This document shows positions 32,179 through 44,612 of a stretch of DNA of 64,000 nucleotides, piece after piece. This DNA comes from Colletotrichum lupini (Eukaryota; Ascomycota; Sordariomycetes; Glomerellales; Glomerellaceae). The position numbers were made by a program, and so were the translations under genes. The stretch lies in assembly GCF_023278565.1 (NCBI RefSeq), contig NC_064676.1:7750001-7814000 (forward strand). Direction: 5' to 3'. Numbering within the stretch: position 1 is the stretch's first letter; each line of letters starts with the position of its first letter. The notes under the pieces are model-generated. The model did no database searches. It was not told the DNA's origin and saw only the letters and a program-made list of their open reading frames with translations.

Positions 32179-32940
32179 TGATGATGAGATTTGCGTAGAG
32201 GCATAAGGATGTAAAGGACGTGGCCATGTCGATGATGAGGAAGACGTTGAAAGAAAGATATCCTCACGGTATCAAGCCGGGGGAAACACAAAAGAAACGG
32301 AAGCGTGTCATTTCAAAGGTCGCTGGCGTTGCTGAAGCTTGGCCCATGATATCAGAGCAAGGCGTTGGTTGGATTGTATCTTTTCGCCGTGAATGTCAAC
32401 CCACGAGGTCACGCGTGATGAACAGCACTTGGTAGAGACAATTGTTTATAAAGCTGCACTAATAATCATATTTTCGAAATTCAACCTAAACGCCCCGTCC
32501 TAACGTGATGCGAAACTACATGACATACATGAAGAAGAAAATATCTGGTATGAAACGCAATGACATTGTCAATGTGATGCCTTTTTTTGCGATGCCATCA
32601 CACAAGATCGGGGGCGACGGTGGTCAACAGACAAAGAAAAAAGGTTGCTTTTCGCGAGAGATATTTACACAAGTCTAACCAACCCCGACCTGTCTGTAGA
32701 AATACACAACATGCCAAGATCACTGCTGCCGCGGCCCTTCATTGTCCTCATTGTCCTGCGGCCGTCGTCCCCTCGCGTCCGCCTTGATGTGTCCATCCTC
32801 TAGGCATTAAAGTTGCAAAAAGGCCCAAAAAAAGGTGTGATTCCTCGACTTCCCGCTCTTCACCACGACCGTCCCCACCAAGCCCTCGACCAGAGAAATT
32901 TATTTCCGTCTTTCTTGCGTGTAGGTGAAGAAACCCAGTC
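32179..32940. other. Convergent spacer
   Basis: A 762-bp 3'-to-3' spacer between the polyQ gene and the complex I subunit gene, with several A-rich runs suitable for polyadenylation. No gene was recognised. Confidence 0.4.
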
Positions 32941-33883
32941 TTATCTGTAAGGGGCATCGGCACGGATAACAGCAGCCAGCTCGGGCTCCCACTTGTCACC
33001 GTTGGACAGCAGCTTCTCCTTGTTGTACAGCAACTCCTCGCGGGTCTCGGTGGCGTACTCGGCGTTGGGGGATTCGACGATGGCGTCGACGGGGCACGAC
33101 TCTTGGCAGAAACCGCAGTAAATGCACTTGGTCATGTCAATATCGTACTTTGTGGTGCGGCGGGAGCCGTCGGCGCGCTCTTCGGCCTCGATGGTGATGG
33201 CCTGGGCAGGGCAAATGGCCTCGCAAAGCTTGCAGGCGATACAGCGCTCCTCACCGGAAGGGTAGCGGCGAAGGGCGTGCTCGCCACGGAAGCGGGGGGA
33301 GATGGGACCCTATAGAGAAATTCCTGTTAGCCGGCTTGCTCTCCGATGTGTCTGTTCTGTCGCAAACAGTAGTCCCCTCTTGTTTGTTGCATTCGTGGTT
33401 TCGTGTGCGGTGACAGCGGGCGATGCGTGTCCTCCTACTCTCGGCAATGGTCCGGCTCTGCCTGCGTTCCCCGTATGGACCACCCCATTATCCATCTCTG
33501 ATGCTCAATTCCTCCAGTATGTCTTCCAGTATGGTCGCCAATGTCGAGAAAAATGGTTTGCTCACCTTCTCAAAGGGATAGTAGATGGTGTAGGGCGGGC
33601 GGAAGAACTGCTCCATCAAGATGTACATTCCTCTGGCCATCTCGGAGAGCAGGAAATAACGACCGAGCTTGTTCAATGTGGACTCCTGGTCCTCGTCCCA
33701 GGTCTGGTGTCTCTTCATGCGGAAGTTGGCAGGCGGGGGACCAGCGGGCGTGGCGTAGGTGCGCATGGCGTTGGCAGCCATCAATCTGCCGACGTGCTGC
33801 ATGGCAGCCGACGAATTTCTCACGACCGGCCTTGTTGACGCCAGGGCCAACATGGTGACGGGAAGCTGGGCCGCGGGAGGCAT
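32941..33883 (-). CDS. NDUFS8: NADH:ubiquinone oxidoreductase 23-kDa Fe-S subunit (NDUFS8/TYKY)
   Basis: Exons 33883-33566 and 33309-32941 encode 228 residues; the 256-nt intron has GTGAGC and TAG. The N-terminus ([23 protein letters not shown]...MRTYA) is a mitochondrial presequence rich in Arg and Ala with no acidic residues. The mature part carries [17 protein letters not shown] and two ferredoxin-type [4Fe-4S] motifs: [12 protein letters not shown] (residues 129-140) and [12 protein letters not shown] (168-179). These hold clusters N6a and N6b that pass electrons towards ubiquinone in the peripheral arm of complex I. The frame stays open upstream to 34072, but the ATG at 33883 gives the normal length. 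Divergent from the acyl carrier protein gene, 716 bp apart. Confidence 0.96.
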
Positions 33884-34599
33884 TGTGCTATGGTTTTCCT
33901 CGAGGAAGAAAAGAGATGCGTCGGCGCCAATTGACCGGGCAAATTGGAGGGAGTTTCCGGGGGTCGGATCGAGGATTTGACGACGAACGGGGGAGGGGCG
34001 AGGATACGGCGTGTGGTGAGGGAGTAGGATGTTCCGGGGCGGCGTTGAGAGAGAGCTTGACGTTATGGACAATTCGGGCCATCCGCAGAGAGCGCGAGCT
34101 TTGGTGCGGGATTACAAAGGGCGGCAATTGATTGGCTGTGTGAGGATCACGTGGTCTGGTCGGGGGACTTGGAGGGAACGGAAGAAAAGCTCCTCAGACT
34201 CGACAATGACGGCTTCACTTGGCGAGGCAAGTCAATTAACGATATACAATTTTATGAGAACATTTCAATCTGTCTATAGTTATTTCTGGTGACTTTTATT
34301 CATCTCTCTCCATCTGGTCTGGTGATGCACCAAAATGAAGATACTTTCGGGATCACATGACTAAGCACGTGCACCTCCCGAGAGCTAGCCAGGGACACCT
34401 CGGGGGGTGACGAGAAATTTATCATCATCACTGGCACCTCGTAGCACCCTCCTCCACTACCCCCGAAGCAAGCTCCCATCAAATCCCAGCTGTAGCCGTC
34501 AACCAACCGATCCTCCCATCTCCTCCATCCCGATCTCAACTCCAATCGCCAGAGCCCCCGAAAGTCTCGCCTCTCTCACGTCTAAACACATACCTCAAA
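33884..34599. promoter_or_regulatory. Shared promoter of two complex I genes
   Basis: A 716-bp head-to-head region between the 23-kDa subunit gene and the acyl carrier protein gene. The side near 34450-34599 is CT/CA-rich, as in fungal 5' UTRs. No TATA box was seen on either side. Confidence 0.5.
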
Positions 34600-35234
<635 letters not shown>

Positions 35235-36599
35235 ATATCCCCATCCCATTCCTCCACTGAATCCGTCTCCCCGGCGGTCTGTACAATAATCTGCCCTCCC
35301 CGGGGTATCGACCACGCCACTCGCAACTAGAACGGGAGGGAAACGAAAGACGCTGCGTCTGTGCTCTTGAGGAACTCTTTGTTTTCGGGATTGGGGGCAA
35401 AAAGAGGGACGGAGAGAGAGAGAGAGAGCGAGAGGCATACCGGCTTATCTTTGAGTGTTTGTGGGTGGACGGTTTCGTACGATAGCCCACGGCGCGGCCT
35501 CCGCGCAAAAACGGCATGCCGACATGATCTGGAGTTGGACAATCTCTGGGCCCTGTTGACGTTTGCCTTGTATTAGTGTATAGATTTTCGTCACCCATTG
35601 GCGGGGTTTTCGTTGTGACTGTTCATCTTACTTTTGCGTCCGTCCCAGTCATCTGTCAACTCAATCTGCTTGGTCTCCGCGGTCTCCAAGAGAATATCGG
35701 AACAGCTCGGGATCGTCAGATACAGCGAGCGGAATGCAGGCCAGCCGACCTTACCACGGCAAGGGTTAAACCGGGTTGTGTTTATCATGCATACAAAAGG
35801 TGTCACGCGTATTGCCTCGGGATTGTGGTGCATTTGATTCAACAACAGATGATACTATGCGTACGGCCATTGCCAGTCTCTCAGAAAATCAGCTTTTATA
35901 TAATGAACGGAAATCAGACGGTGGTATCTGCTTTTCCTCTTCCAGGCGTCTCTAATGCGGTACCAAGTCACGCAGCCAGCCGACCTGTGACTTTTGTGCC
36001 AGCCAAAGCCAGATGTTTTTCCTCGGTCATTTGTTACCTCCTCTAGCCAAGGATCACAAGTTAATGCCATCCTCTGCTTGACGTATCGAGCATTCCCTGC
36101 CTACCCCAAGCATCGAGAGGCTACACTTCACCTAGCGCAAGGCGAAGGAAACCACCGGTCCTAAGATTCTGACAGTGGATTCTCCATGTTTGCAAGGCCA
36201 TCCTGTGTTGAGCCAGTTTGGTAGTATTAATCCTCCAATATTCAATCCTCAAAAGCCAAAAGCGACTCGGCATCGACAAAAACTCCAACAAACTCCCTAC
36301 CCTGTTGTATAAGCAAGCCACCGTGTAGATCCGATCCCTTACTCGTGTCCCATTGATTTTGTAGACCGGTTGAATTTTTCGTTTTCCGTTTGGCTTTTGC
36401 CCATGCATGCTGTGAAAAATCGTGGCTGAAATATGTATTTGTTGCGTGTGTCGTAGAGTGTCGTCGGGGTGTAAATGTTGAGAGTTGTGAAAAGAATGCC
36501 ACTGAAAAGCGTGACAATTTGCAAGGCTGTCGCTATGCTTTTTCTAGTTGCCGGTGTTTTGAAGACTTCCTTCGTTCCGCCATGAAGCATAGCTAGCAA
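35235..36599. other. Convergent spacer, about 1.4 kb
   Basis: A 3'-to-3' region between the acyl carrier protein and CCCH genes. It contains a short GA repeat (35414-35429) in the probable ACP 3' UTR. Frames of up to 156 codons (35576-36046) have no recognisable content. Confidence 0.4.
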
Positions 36600-38975
36600 T
36601 CAACGCCCGCCAACGGTTTCAACGCTGACCGATGGCTCTCGCTGTTCCTTGGCCAAGCCGGAACCGGAGGGTGCACCTTTGTTGGACAGAGCGTTGGCGT
36701 AGCTCCATCCACCACCACCGATCCCAAAACCGGCCGAGCCACGCTTCCGGAGCCGCGCCGACGACTGATCTTCCTCTTCCTCCATGTTGAACACGAAGGC
36801 AGGATCCTCCTCGTCGATGGGCGTCGTGTATCGTCCCGTCACGGAGGAGCTGATGGAGCCGCTCGAGACATGACGCTCCATCGCGCGGTCCCGTTCCTTG
36901 CCAATGGGCCCAGCACCGTTGTTGCTCGGGGCTCGGCCCGTTGCCGCCAAAGGATGCAGGTGGGGGCTGCTGCTTCCGTCGTCACCCAGCCGTGTGCGCT
37001 GAAGCTGCTGTGTGAGTGCCGACATGGTCTCGCTGCCGGCACGGGAGCCAATTGGTCGGGCCATGGCACCGCCGTGACCCATCTCGTTCGAGAGCACCGA
37101 GTTTCGGAGAGGGCTTCCAACATGTCCAAAAACCGACGGTCCATGCTTGTGGCCAAGCTCTTCTTCCTTCTGGCGCTGGAACAGCGGGCCCCACCTGCTC
37201 GGGCTCGCGCCGCCGATGGGGCTGCCAAACTTGGTGCCATTCTCGCTGCCCGGCTCACCGTCAACAGTGCGCAAAGAGCCGCGACGGGCCTTCTCAGTCG
37301 GCGTCAAGAGATCCTGCAAGTTGGACGGCACACAATCCTCTTCCAAGAACCCAAAATTAGCCTCCCAATCGTGATCGACGGCGGATGTCTTGGGCATGCT
37401 CGAGCTGAGCATCTTTGGCTTTGCGTATCGGCTCGAATGCATGGCGCGCTTGCCAAAGTATTCCTCGGGCTGACCGGGAGGGCTGCTGGAAGCGGTGACG
37501 TTTGCCGCAGCAAGATACTCACTGCCACCAAATGCCGAGGTGTGAAGCATCTTGAGAGTTTCGGAAGTTCGGGAATCTTTGGCGTTGCTCAGAGAGGGCG
37601 AGGGGGACTCGATGCCGAATTTGGAAGGGACGGAGGAAGGCCACGGCGCAGCGGGGAATCGGGCGGCATTAGACATACCCTGCGAGTCGAAGGATGCGGG
37701 GAGCGGCGCGTCGAGTACTGACAGTCCGTTGGCATTGACAGGAGACAAGCCTAGGCCGAATCTAGAAGCATCGTCATCGCGGGGCGAGCCGTAATTGGAA
37801 CCGGGGTGGGAATAGGTGGTATCGATCGTAGGCAGGCCGCTTTCGAGGCTAGGTTGGCGACCCAGTGATTGTTGTCTCTCGTCACCGCCGTAAGGGTACG
37901 CCGATGTATAGGGAGGGACGCCTTCGCGGTATAAGCCAGAGGTGAGAGCACTGGTTGGGTGGTAGTTGGAGGCTGCTGTGGGATTAATTCGTCCGCCGAG
38001 GGCTATCGGAGAATTTCCAATCGTGACACCATTCTTGCCATAGTTGATTCGCCGGCCGTCGGGGAGAACGTGAATGTTTGCGCATTTAGGACCGAACTTG
38101 CAGTTGCCCTGTCATCAAATCAACCACATTAGCACTCTTGTCCGTGTCGCTCCACGCTCAGTAAGCAAAGCAGCGGAGATGATGTTATAGTAGGCAGGGG
38201 TTGCTAGGATGCGAGGGGCACGGGCTCGAGGGTGGGATGGGTTGGGTGGTCTGTGTAGCCGAGGGGTAACAGTAGAGCAGAGTAGAGCAGCCCGAGAGGA
38301 TGGAGGGGCGGAACACATGAGGATGAGGGAGTTGTCGCGAAGCTGCCCGGCTGAGGGAGAGAAATGACGCACCTTTGCAAAGTACTTGCAGATGTTCTCG
38401 GCGGCCGAGCCTAGATCGTGACTGAAGGGGCAGGCATTGCCGGCTTGACAGGCTCCTTGCCGGAAGAATTTGCAGGGAACGTGGGAAGTATCTGTAGCGC
38501 AAGAGAAGAGATAAGTCAGCCGAGGATAAAGTACTTGATGCAGGACAGAACAGAGACAGAGGGGCGATCGCCGGTTGCTCCAGGACGGGTGCGGTGCGAC
38601 GTGTTGCAGGCGACACCACCGGCGGGAGGGAAGACGAGGCGATCATGCCGACGAGCTTCAGCGGCGTGCCATCGTAGCAGAGCCGACGTGAGACACCGAC
38701 GGGCATTGGCGATATCGGAAGCGAAGCGGAGAGAGACAGAGAGACAGAGGGAATAGCTGCAGAGGAATACGACGATGGAGAGAAGGAGGAGTAGAAGCAG
38801 AGAGGCAAGGTGACGTACTCGGTGGACTGCGCGGGCCATCGAATCTGGCAGCGGAAGCGGTAGATGCGTTGGAGGCCATTGGGCTCAAGATAGGACTGGG
38901 ATGGCCATTCTGTTGTTGGATGTTGAGACTGTTACTTCGCATATGGCGATATTCGGAGCCGTTGGTCGAAGGCAT
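36600..38975 (-). CDS. CCCH-type zinc-finger protein (Lee1-like)
   Basis: Exons 38975-38819, 38491-38373 and 38108-36600 encode 594 residues; introns are 327 nt (GTACGT) and 264 nt (GTGCGT), long for this window. Two tandem zinc fingers are seen at about residues 57-95: CKFFRQGACQAGNACPFSH and CKYFAKGNCKFGPKCANIH, each C-x7-C-x5-C-x3-H. Intron 2 splits the second finger between its first and second cysteine. The rest is low-complexity Ser/Pro/Gly-rich sequence, with an acidic FVFNMEEEEDQSSARLRKRG segment near the C-terminus. Tandem CCCH fingers usually bind RNA; the arrangement resembles yeast LEE1-type proteins. The upstream region is a very large gene-free stretch. Confidence 0.88.
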
Positions 38976-39642
38976 TTTGGCTGGAGGAGGGGAGGTGGAG
39001 GAAGTGTGGAGGGGGAGATTCAAGGACGAGGAGGAAGAAGAGGGAAAAAAGAGGAGCGAAGTGGAAGAGGCGGGAAGGACGCAGGCGCAGATAGTGGAGG
39101 GGGAAGAGCGCGGGAGCTGCGGGCGCTGCGCCTTCAGTGGGCAGAGAGCGCTATGGACTCGCCGAGGGGCCCCAGTTGCAGGGCAGTGAGCGGGCTGCTT
39201 TCGCCGGCCGGAGACGGTCGGTGGTGGTGGGGGGCGCTCCTCACTCCTCACTTTCACTCTCACTGAGTGGAAGTTACTGAGGTCACTGAGGTCGAGTGCT
39301 CTCACTGAGATGAGGTCAACAGGTGACCAGTGGTGACCAGTGATGGCAAGCACTGCGATTGAAACCGGTCCAAGCAGCACGGAGTAGGTAATGCTGTATC
39401 GAGTACACGTAGCTGATGGCCTGGCGGTAGTGTAGGCCAGATATGAGAGGGAATTTAGTGAGGTGAGAACTCCTTGGTTCGAGGTCTTGGTCCCTGAGGA
39501 TCACGCAGCAGTCCAGGCCCAGTCCACACGGTCGGTACCTGAGGTGGGCAGAAAGACAGCAATGTCAGCGGCCTTGGAGAAGCGAGTGGTGTGCGATGTG
39601 AGAACGGGCAAGAAGCTAATAGTAATAGTGGGTGTGTGATGG

Positions 39643-39669
39643 ATGTGTGTGTGTGTATGTGTGTGTGTG
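39643..39669 (+). repeat. (TG)n microsatellite
   Basis: An interrupted TG-dinucleotide run in non-coding DNA upstream of the CCCH gene. Confidence 0.85.
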
Positions 39670-40488
39670 AGGCGGAATGTGTGAAGTGTGAGATGTAAGG
39701 TATGAGGTGTGAGGTGCGACAAGGATGCCGTGCGGGCGGCAAAAGCGGTGCGCCTCGGTCAGATGCGGTTTGCAAAGGTGAAGGACGATGACAGCGTGTG
39801 AGTGAGTGATGTTGTTGATGAGTATGTGTGATGTATGTTGCAGTCTGCTCCACTCTGATCGGGAATAACTCAGGTCAACAGGGACAGCGGCAGTGGGAAT
39901 GATTACCTAGCACGCAGAGCGTTGCTTAGGTGAGGTGATTAAGTGAGTGAGTGAGCAGCAAGAACACTGGAAGGGGGGTTTCCGGGTGTCTGGTGCTGAA
40001 GCCGAGCTGCGTCCGTCGTCGTCTCGAGTCAGGATTCCGTCGTTGGTATCTTCAACGGAGAACCTTGGTGGATAGGCTGCTGCCGACCTTGCCTTGGGGA
40101 TCCGTAAGATGTCAAGGTCCAGTAGTGAGTATCGTCTGCAAGGTGAGAGACGGGCGACGATGCTACCGGGCCGGAGGTGCTAGGTAAGGACTATTGTAAG
40201 AGTCGGACGCTGGAGCACGCGATGGAGGGGAAACTCCAAGTGGGACAGGAGGCGGCGGGGCGCGGCGGTGGTCTCGGTAGCGTTATGTAGCGCAGCGCAA
40301 AGGAAGGGACCGTCTTTCTTTTCTCTGCTCAAGTGTGCAACGATGGCGCCAGTGATGGTCTCGAGATAGGTAGTCGATCCAAAGGGTGATCTGACGCGCT
40401 CTTGTACGGAGTATCCAGCACAGATAGGCGGCTGGATGAGAAGGGGTTAAGAGGGGGCGACCAGACAGATATAACTGAGGGATCCGGA

Positions 40489-40518
40489 GGTAAGGTAAGG
40501 TAAGGTAAGGTAGGGTGA
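40489..40518 (+). repeat. (GGTAA)n pentanucleotide repeat
   Basis: Four perfect GGTAA units followed by GGTAG and GGTGA variants. Each junction reads like a 5' splice site on the plus strand, probably by chance. Confidence 0.85.
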
Positions 40519-43500
40519 GGTATCAAGATAAGATGGAGGGGGTTTGCAGTGTCAGACTTGCTGGATATCGTTGCGGGTGACGCGAGCGAAGTGGAACAAG
40601 CAAAGAGGAAATAGTAATAGTGAACACAGTGAACGGTCCGTGACCAGAGAGTCAAAGTTGATTCAGGTCCAGCGAGGGTCGAGGTTCGAGGTTCTATGCT
40701 CAGAGTCGCAACTGGGGTCGGTGATGGCGGAAGCTGATACCAAGATACCGCCAGATGACCCAATCGGCGAATCAGATGTTCGGCCCTCTCTGGAGCCTTG
40801 ACCTGGGAGGTTGGAGATTAGATCAACTGGACCAGACAGCCTCAACGTGCCAGGATCTTGCTGGAGGACGGAGAGGCGAGTAACTCGCGGCTGGCAGAAC
40901 GTAACCAAGATTATGTACGTACCTCGAAGGAGCAAGTGCTAAGCTGCAAGACCTAGTAAACTCCAGAAGCAGTGACGATGTACTGATGGGTGTTTCTCTC
41001 CATGTGCTACCGAGTAGTTCTGTAGCGAACAGGAGGGAAGTGAATTGTCCCAGCGGGCGTTGAAGCGGGGGTTCAGGTTGTCAAGGAGGCGATGACAATC
41101 CCAGCTATCCGTTGCGGCAAAGGTCCAGTATCCAGATAAAGCACTGCCGATGCTCAGGGGTCATCTTTCAGGCCTGGCGGACCGTGGCGCTTCACTCGGA
41201 GCGGTGGAGGGTTCGGTAAGCAATCGACGGTGTTGATGCTCTGATGAGCTGGTTGGAGGCTGGAGCTTTGGTTTCCTCTTACTCCCAAAAGGGCTTTGAG
41301 ATGGGGTGAGGTGCGGGCAGCCAACTTTGAAGCCGCTAAGCTAGGCAGCTTCAAGAGACGGCGTTGCTCCTATTAATAATGAGATTCAGATGGTGCGAAT
41401 GGTGAGAGGAATGGGACCGTGGGACTGAAGGATGGATACCTTCTAATGGCAGACTCGGAATCACCCACCCTCATATACCCCATCTCACAACATACCTACC
41501 TCTCTCTCTCTTGCCTTGAGCTGAGTAAAAGTACAAGCAAACAGCAAAATGATACCTACATGGACATGCCGGCAGCATGAAGCTCAGTTCTCAAGCAGCA
41601 CCCTCTTTTCATGCTCGCCTCATACTAAGTAATGTAGGTCTCGCTCCACAACAGTACGCCCACGATACCTCACTTCTATTGAAGCGAGGTAGTCTAGCCC
41701 TTCATCCCAAGCAAGTTATACACTCCTCTCAGTATCCCAACCACACGCAACAGTATCCATATGCCGTATCTGCCGTACATCTACATCAAGGGTATCTGAT
41801 GAACACGCCTTCGCCCCCTCTTCGCTTCACCCATGCTGCCATCCATTTTGCCGCACTCCTCCTCACCTCTTCCAACCCCATGTTCATGTCCATATCCACG
41901 CCAAGCCACGCCCGAACGCCGTGTTAGTCGAGCCTCACTCCTCGCACCCCAAGACATTCACCTTGTTTCTCGTACGAGCAAACACTTGATCCCTTCCTTC
42001 TTCGACTCTCCAAGGCCTGCAGAGATACACGCGAGTACGCACCCACCACACCTAATGTTCAAATGTCTCTACTTCATTTCTTGTCATTGTCAACCCCCTT
42101 TTCACCACCATCCGTTCAGAAAGCAGGTGGCGTGCCTCCATCACGCGGCGACCCCATGATACACTCATCCTCTACTCCGTACCCCTCAGCCACCCATCTT
42201 GTCCAGGTCAAGACATTTAGGCTCACCGTCACGGAGGGGTCCAACAAGGGGGCCACCTCTCAATGATACATACGCTTGTAAGAATGAATGGGGAAAGGAT
42301 ACGGTGTGAAGTGCAGTCAGCCGTGCGGGAGGAGTGTGGTTGGAAATACCGGTTCCCTTCTCGACACATGCCGCACCTCCCATCACCGCTGTGCGTCGGG
42401 AGGAGGCGAGCCAGGGTGCCAAAAGCGGGTGTCAGTGTTGGATGGATCATGAGCCGTGGGATCGCCAACCACTTATGCCCACCCACACCAGGATTGCTGC
42501 CGCTTTGCTACATACCGGTCGTCTTTGAAGCCTAAAGTACCAGCGAAATCTTGTAGACACACGCAGCTTCTGAGGTTTCTCTGGAGATTTTCAAAGGCGA
42601 TCGGGAAGAGCTTATACCGCCTGCCTCGTCTCATCTTACTCAGTCTTCATATGAGATTTCCATGAGTCCCACCTTCATTCTCAGCAAGTTCTACAAGTTC
42701 TACATCAATCATCCATCGCACGTTTGTCAACGATGGTGAGGCCATCTGCTGCACTAAGCACCCGTGTCACAGTAGCAACCAGCATGCTGGGATCCTTTTC
42801 AGGCGCCTGGCGCCCTGTGCGACATCTTGACGATTGGACCCTCAGCAAACATTTGTCTGCTTGCCTCGTGTTTTCACAACTGCGTTGACTCAACTCACTC
42901 GTATCGATGAGCGTCCCAGTCGATGATGTGCATCTTGGATTCGCATCTCAGATGTTCGACGCATTGGGGTCGTAGTTCCGAGACCTCAAATGGCGGGAAT
43001 ATTCGATATCAGAGTCCGTCAATAACATCATCGGCACCAATCATGGTCCATGCCGACGAACCCCTAAAGCCGCCCGTGTCTCTCAATAACTTGCTTTTTC
43101 TCATCTCTCTGATCTTGCATCGCAGGGTTCATTCAATGCCCATGGCAAAGCCGAAGGGGTCTGCCCAGTGTCTCGCCTATCTCGAGCCCATCTAGCATCA
43201 CGGGTCTTTGTCTTTGACCTGCTGCGTTACTACCTCACCCTTCAACTGCAGAGCGACGTCTCGTCCCAAGGACACAGAGAGTTACATCAAAGCCCGTCAC
43301 TCGACAATCTTGACTCGTCAGTCAGACGTGTGAAAAGCAATCGAGAAGGGCCATGGCAGTTCAACTGCGACCTGCTCCCTACAAGCTTAACCTGCCATGT
43401 CGGGCAAGGCGCGGGGCCGCGCGCGAGTCGTCGCCGCTCCAGGGTTGCAGCTGTGCGACATCAAACGCAACCCGATGCGATGAATCCCACCCCACGCAGA

Positions 43501-44575
43501 CACACACCCGCATGCTGCTCGTGCTACGCAGTATTAGAGTCTGTTTACGCATGCAGCCGCTCGACGGGGAATACCTCAGTGCCCAGTGACGGGAGAGACA
43601 CACAGACGAGACAGAAGGGAAGAGACAAGACTAGGCTAGACGAGAAAGATAGGGTTGATCGCTGCAGCAAAGCTCAACGAGTAAGAAGTAGCAAGTAATG
43701 AACATGTACGAATAGGTCAAGTAGCAAAGTAGTTGGTAATTGCTAGTTACCCCAGGGCCATACGAGACCGGCGCATTGCTCAGTCTGATCGTTGTCTTGG
43801 CTCCCTCCCGCCCTGTTCGTGCGTACGTACTGATCTGGTTATTCTTCTTACATTTCAACGTCCCCCACGCCGACCATGGACCGTTCAGTGTGTTTTTTAC
43901 TCTTTCCCAACCCGGGGGTTTTTGAAGACTTCACCTCGCGATGTCACAGTGCCTTCTCAGCATCGCAAAGTCCTAGTGACCTTGCCCAGCCCGATTCCCG
44001 GCCGACGGCGTCTTCAGCTTCCGACGGACGCATGTCTCTCCTGTAATATCAGAGGGCGTGTTATCAAGCAGCCCGGCGAGTCTCTGCCAAACCCGCAGAC
44101 ATAGATATCCCTTCTTCGCTGCCTATTTGCATGATGGCTATTCTTGACAAGTTGACACTCCTGTCCGCCAACCTCTGCCATCTGGCTGGCTCGCCTCGCA
44201 GGGGTTCAGCTGCCGAGACAACGACACCTCCAGCAAGTGGCTAGGTGCGGTTTTTGTCATCTTTGCCCCGGCCGGCAGTGCCCCAGTGCCTCTCTTCTCT
44301 CAAGGATTTTGTTGCTCATCGGACAGTTTTCCTGGCCTGTTTCTCTTCCGTGGCGGTCCCTCCGAACCCGTTCTGCCCCAGTCAAACCTGCATCTGCCTC
44401 CTCTTTGAGACCCCGTTGCAGCTTCGGCCAGTAGCCACCCGTCTCACCGGCTCCTTTTGGGACAAGGTCAGCATGATGCAGCTACCCGACGACAGTCGCC
44501 TTCTTTCGGTGAACCGCATCAACCCGATGACGCCAGCCATATCTGTGCCTTGGGAGTAGATGGCAGCGCAGCGCC

Positions 44576-44576
<1 letters not shown>

Positions 44577-44609
<33 letters not shown>
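44577..44609 (+). repeat. (CAG)11 trinucleotide repeat
   Basis: Eleven perfect CAG units. In one plus-strand frame they would encode polyQ, but the surrounding frame is only 67 codons and is not supported as a gene. Confidence 0.9.

Positions 44610-44612
<3 letters not shown>

Noticed and set aside
40489..40518. Telomere-like or centromere-like repeat
   Set aside because: The (GGTAA)n run is only about 30 bp and does not match TTAGGG; it is a simple microsatellite.
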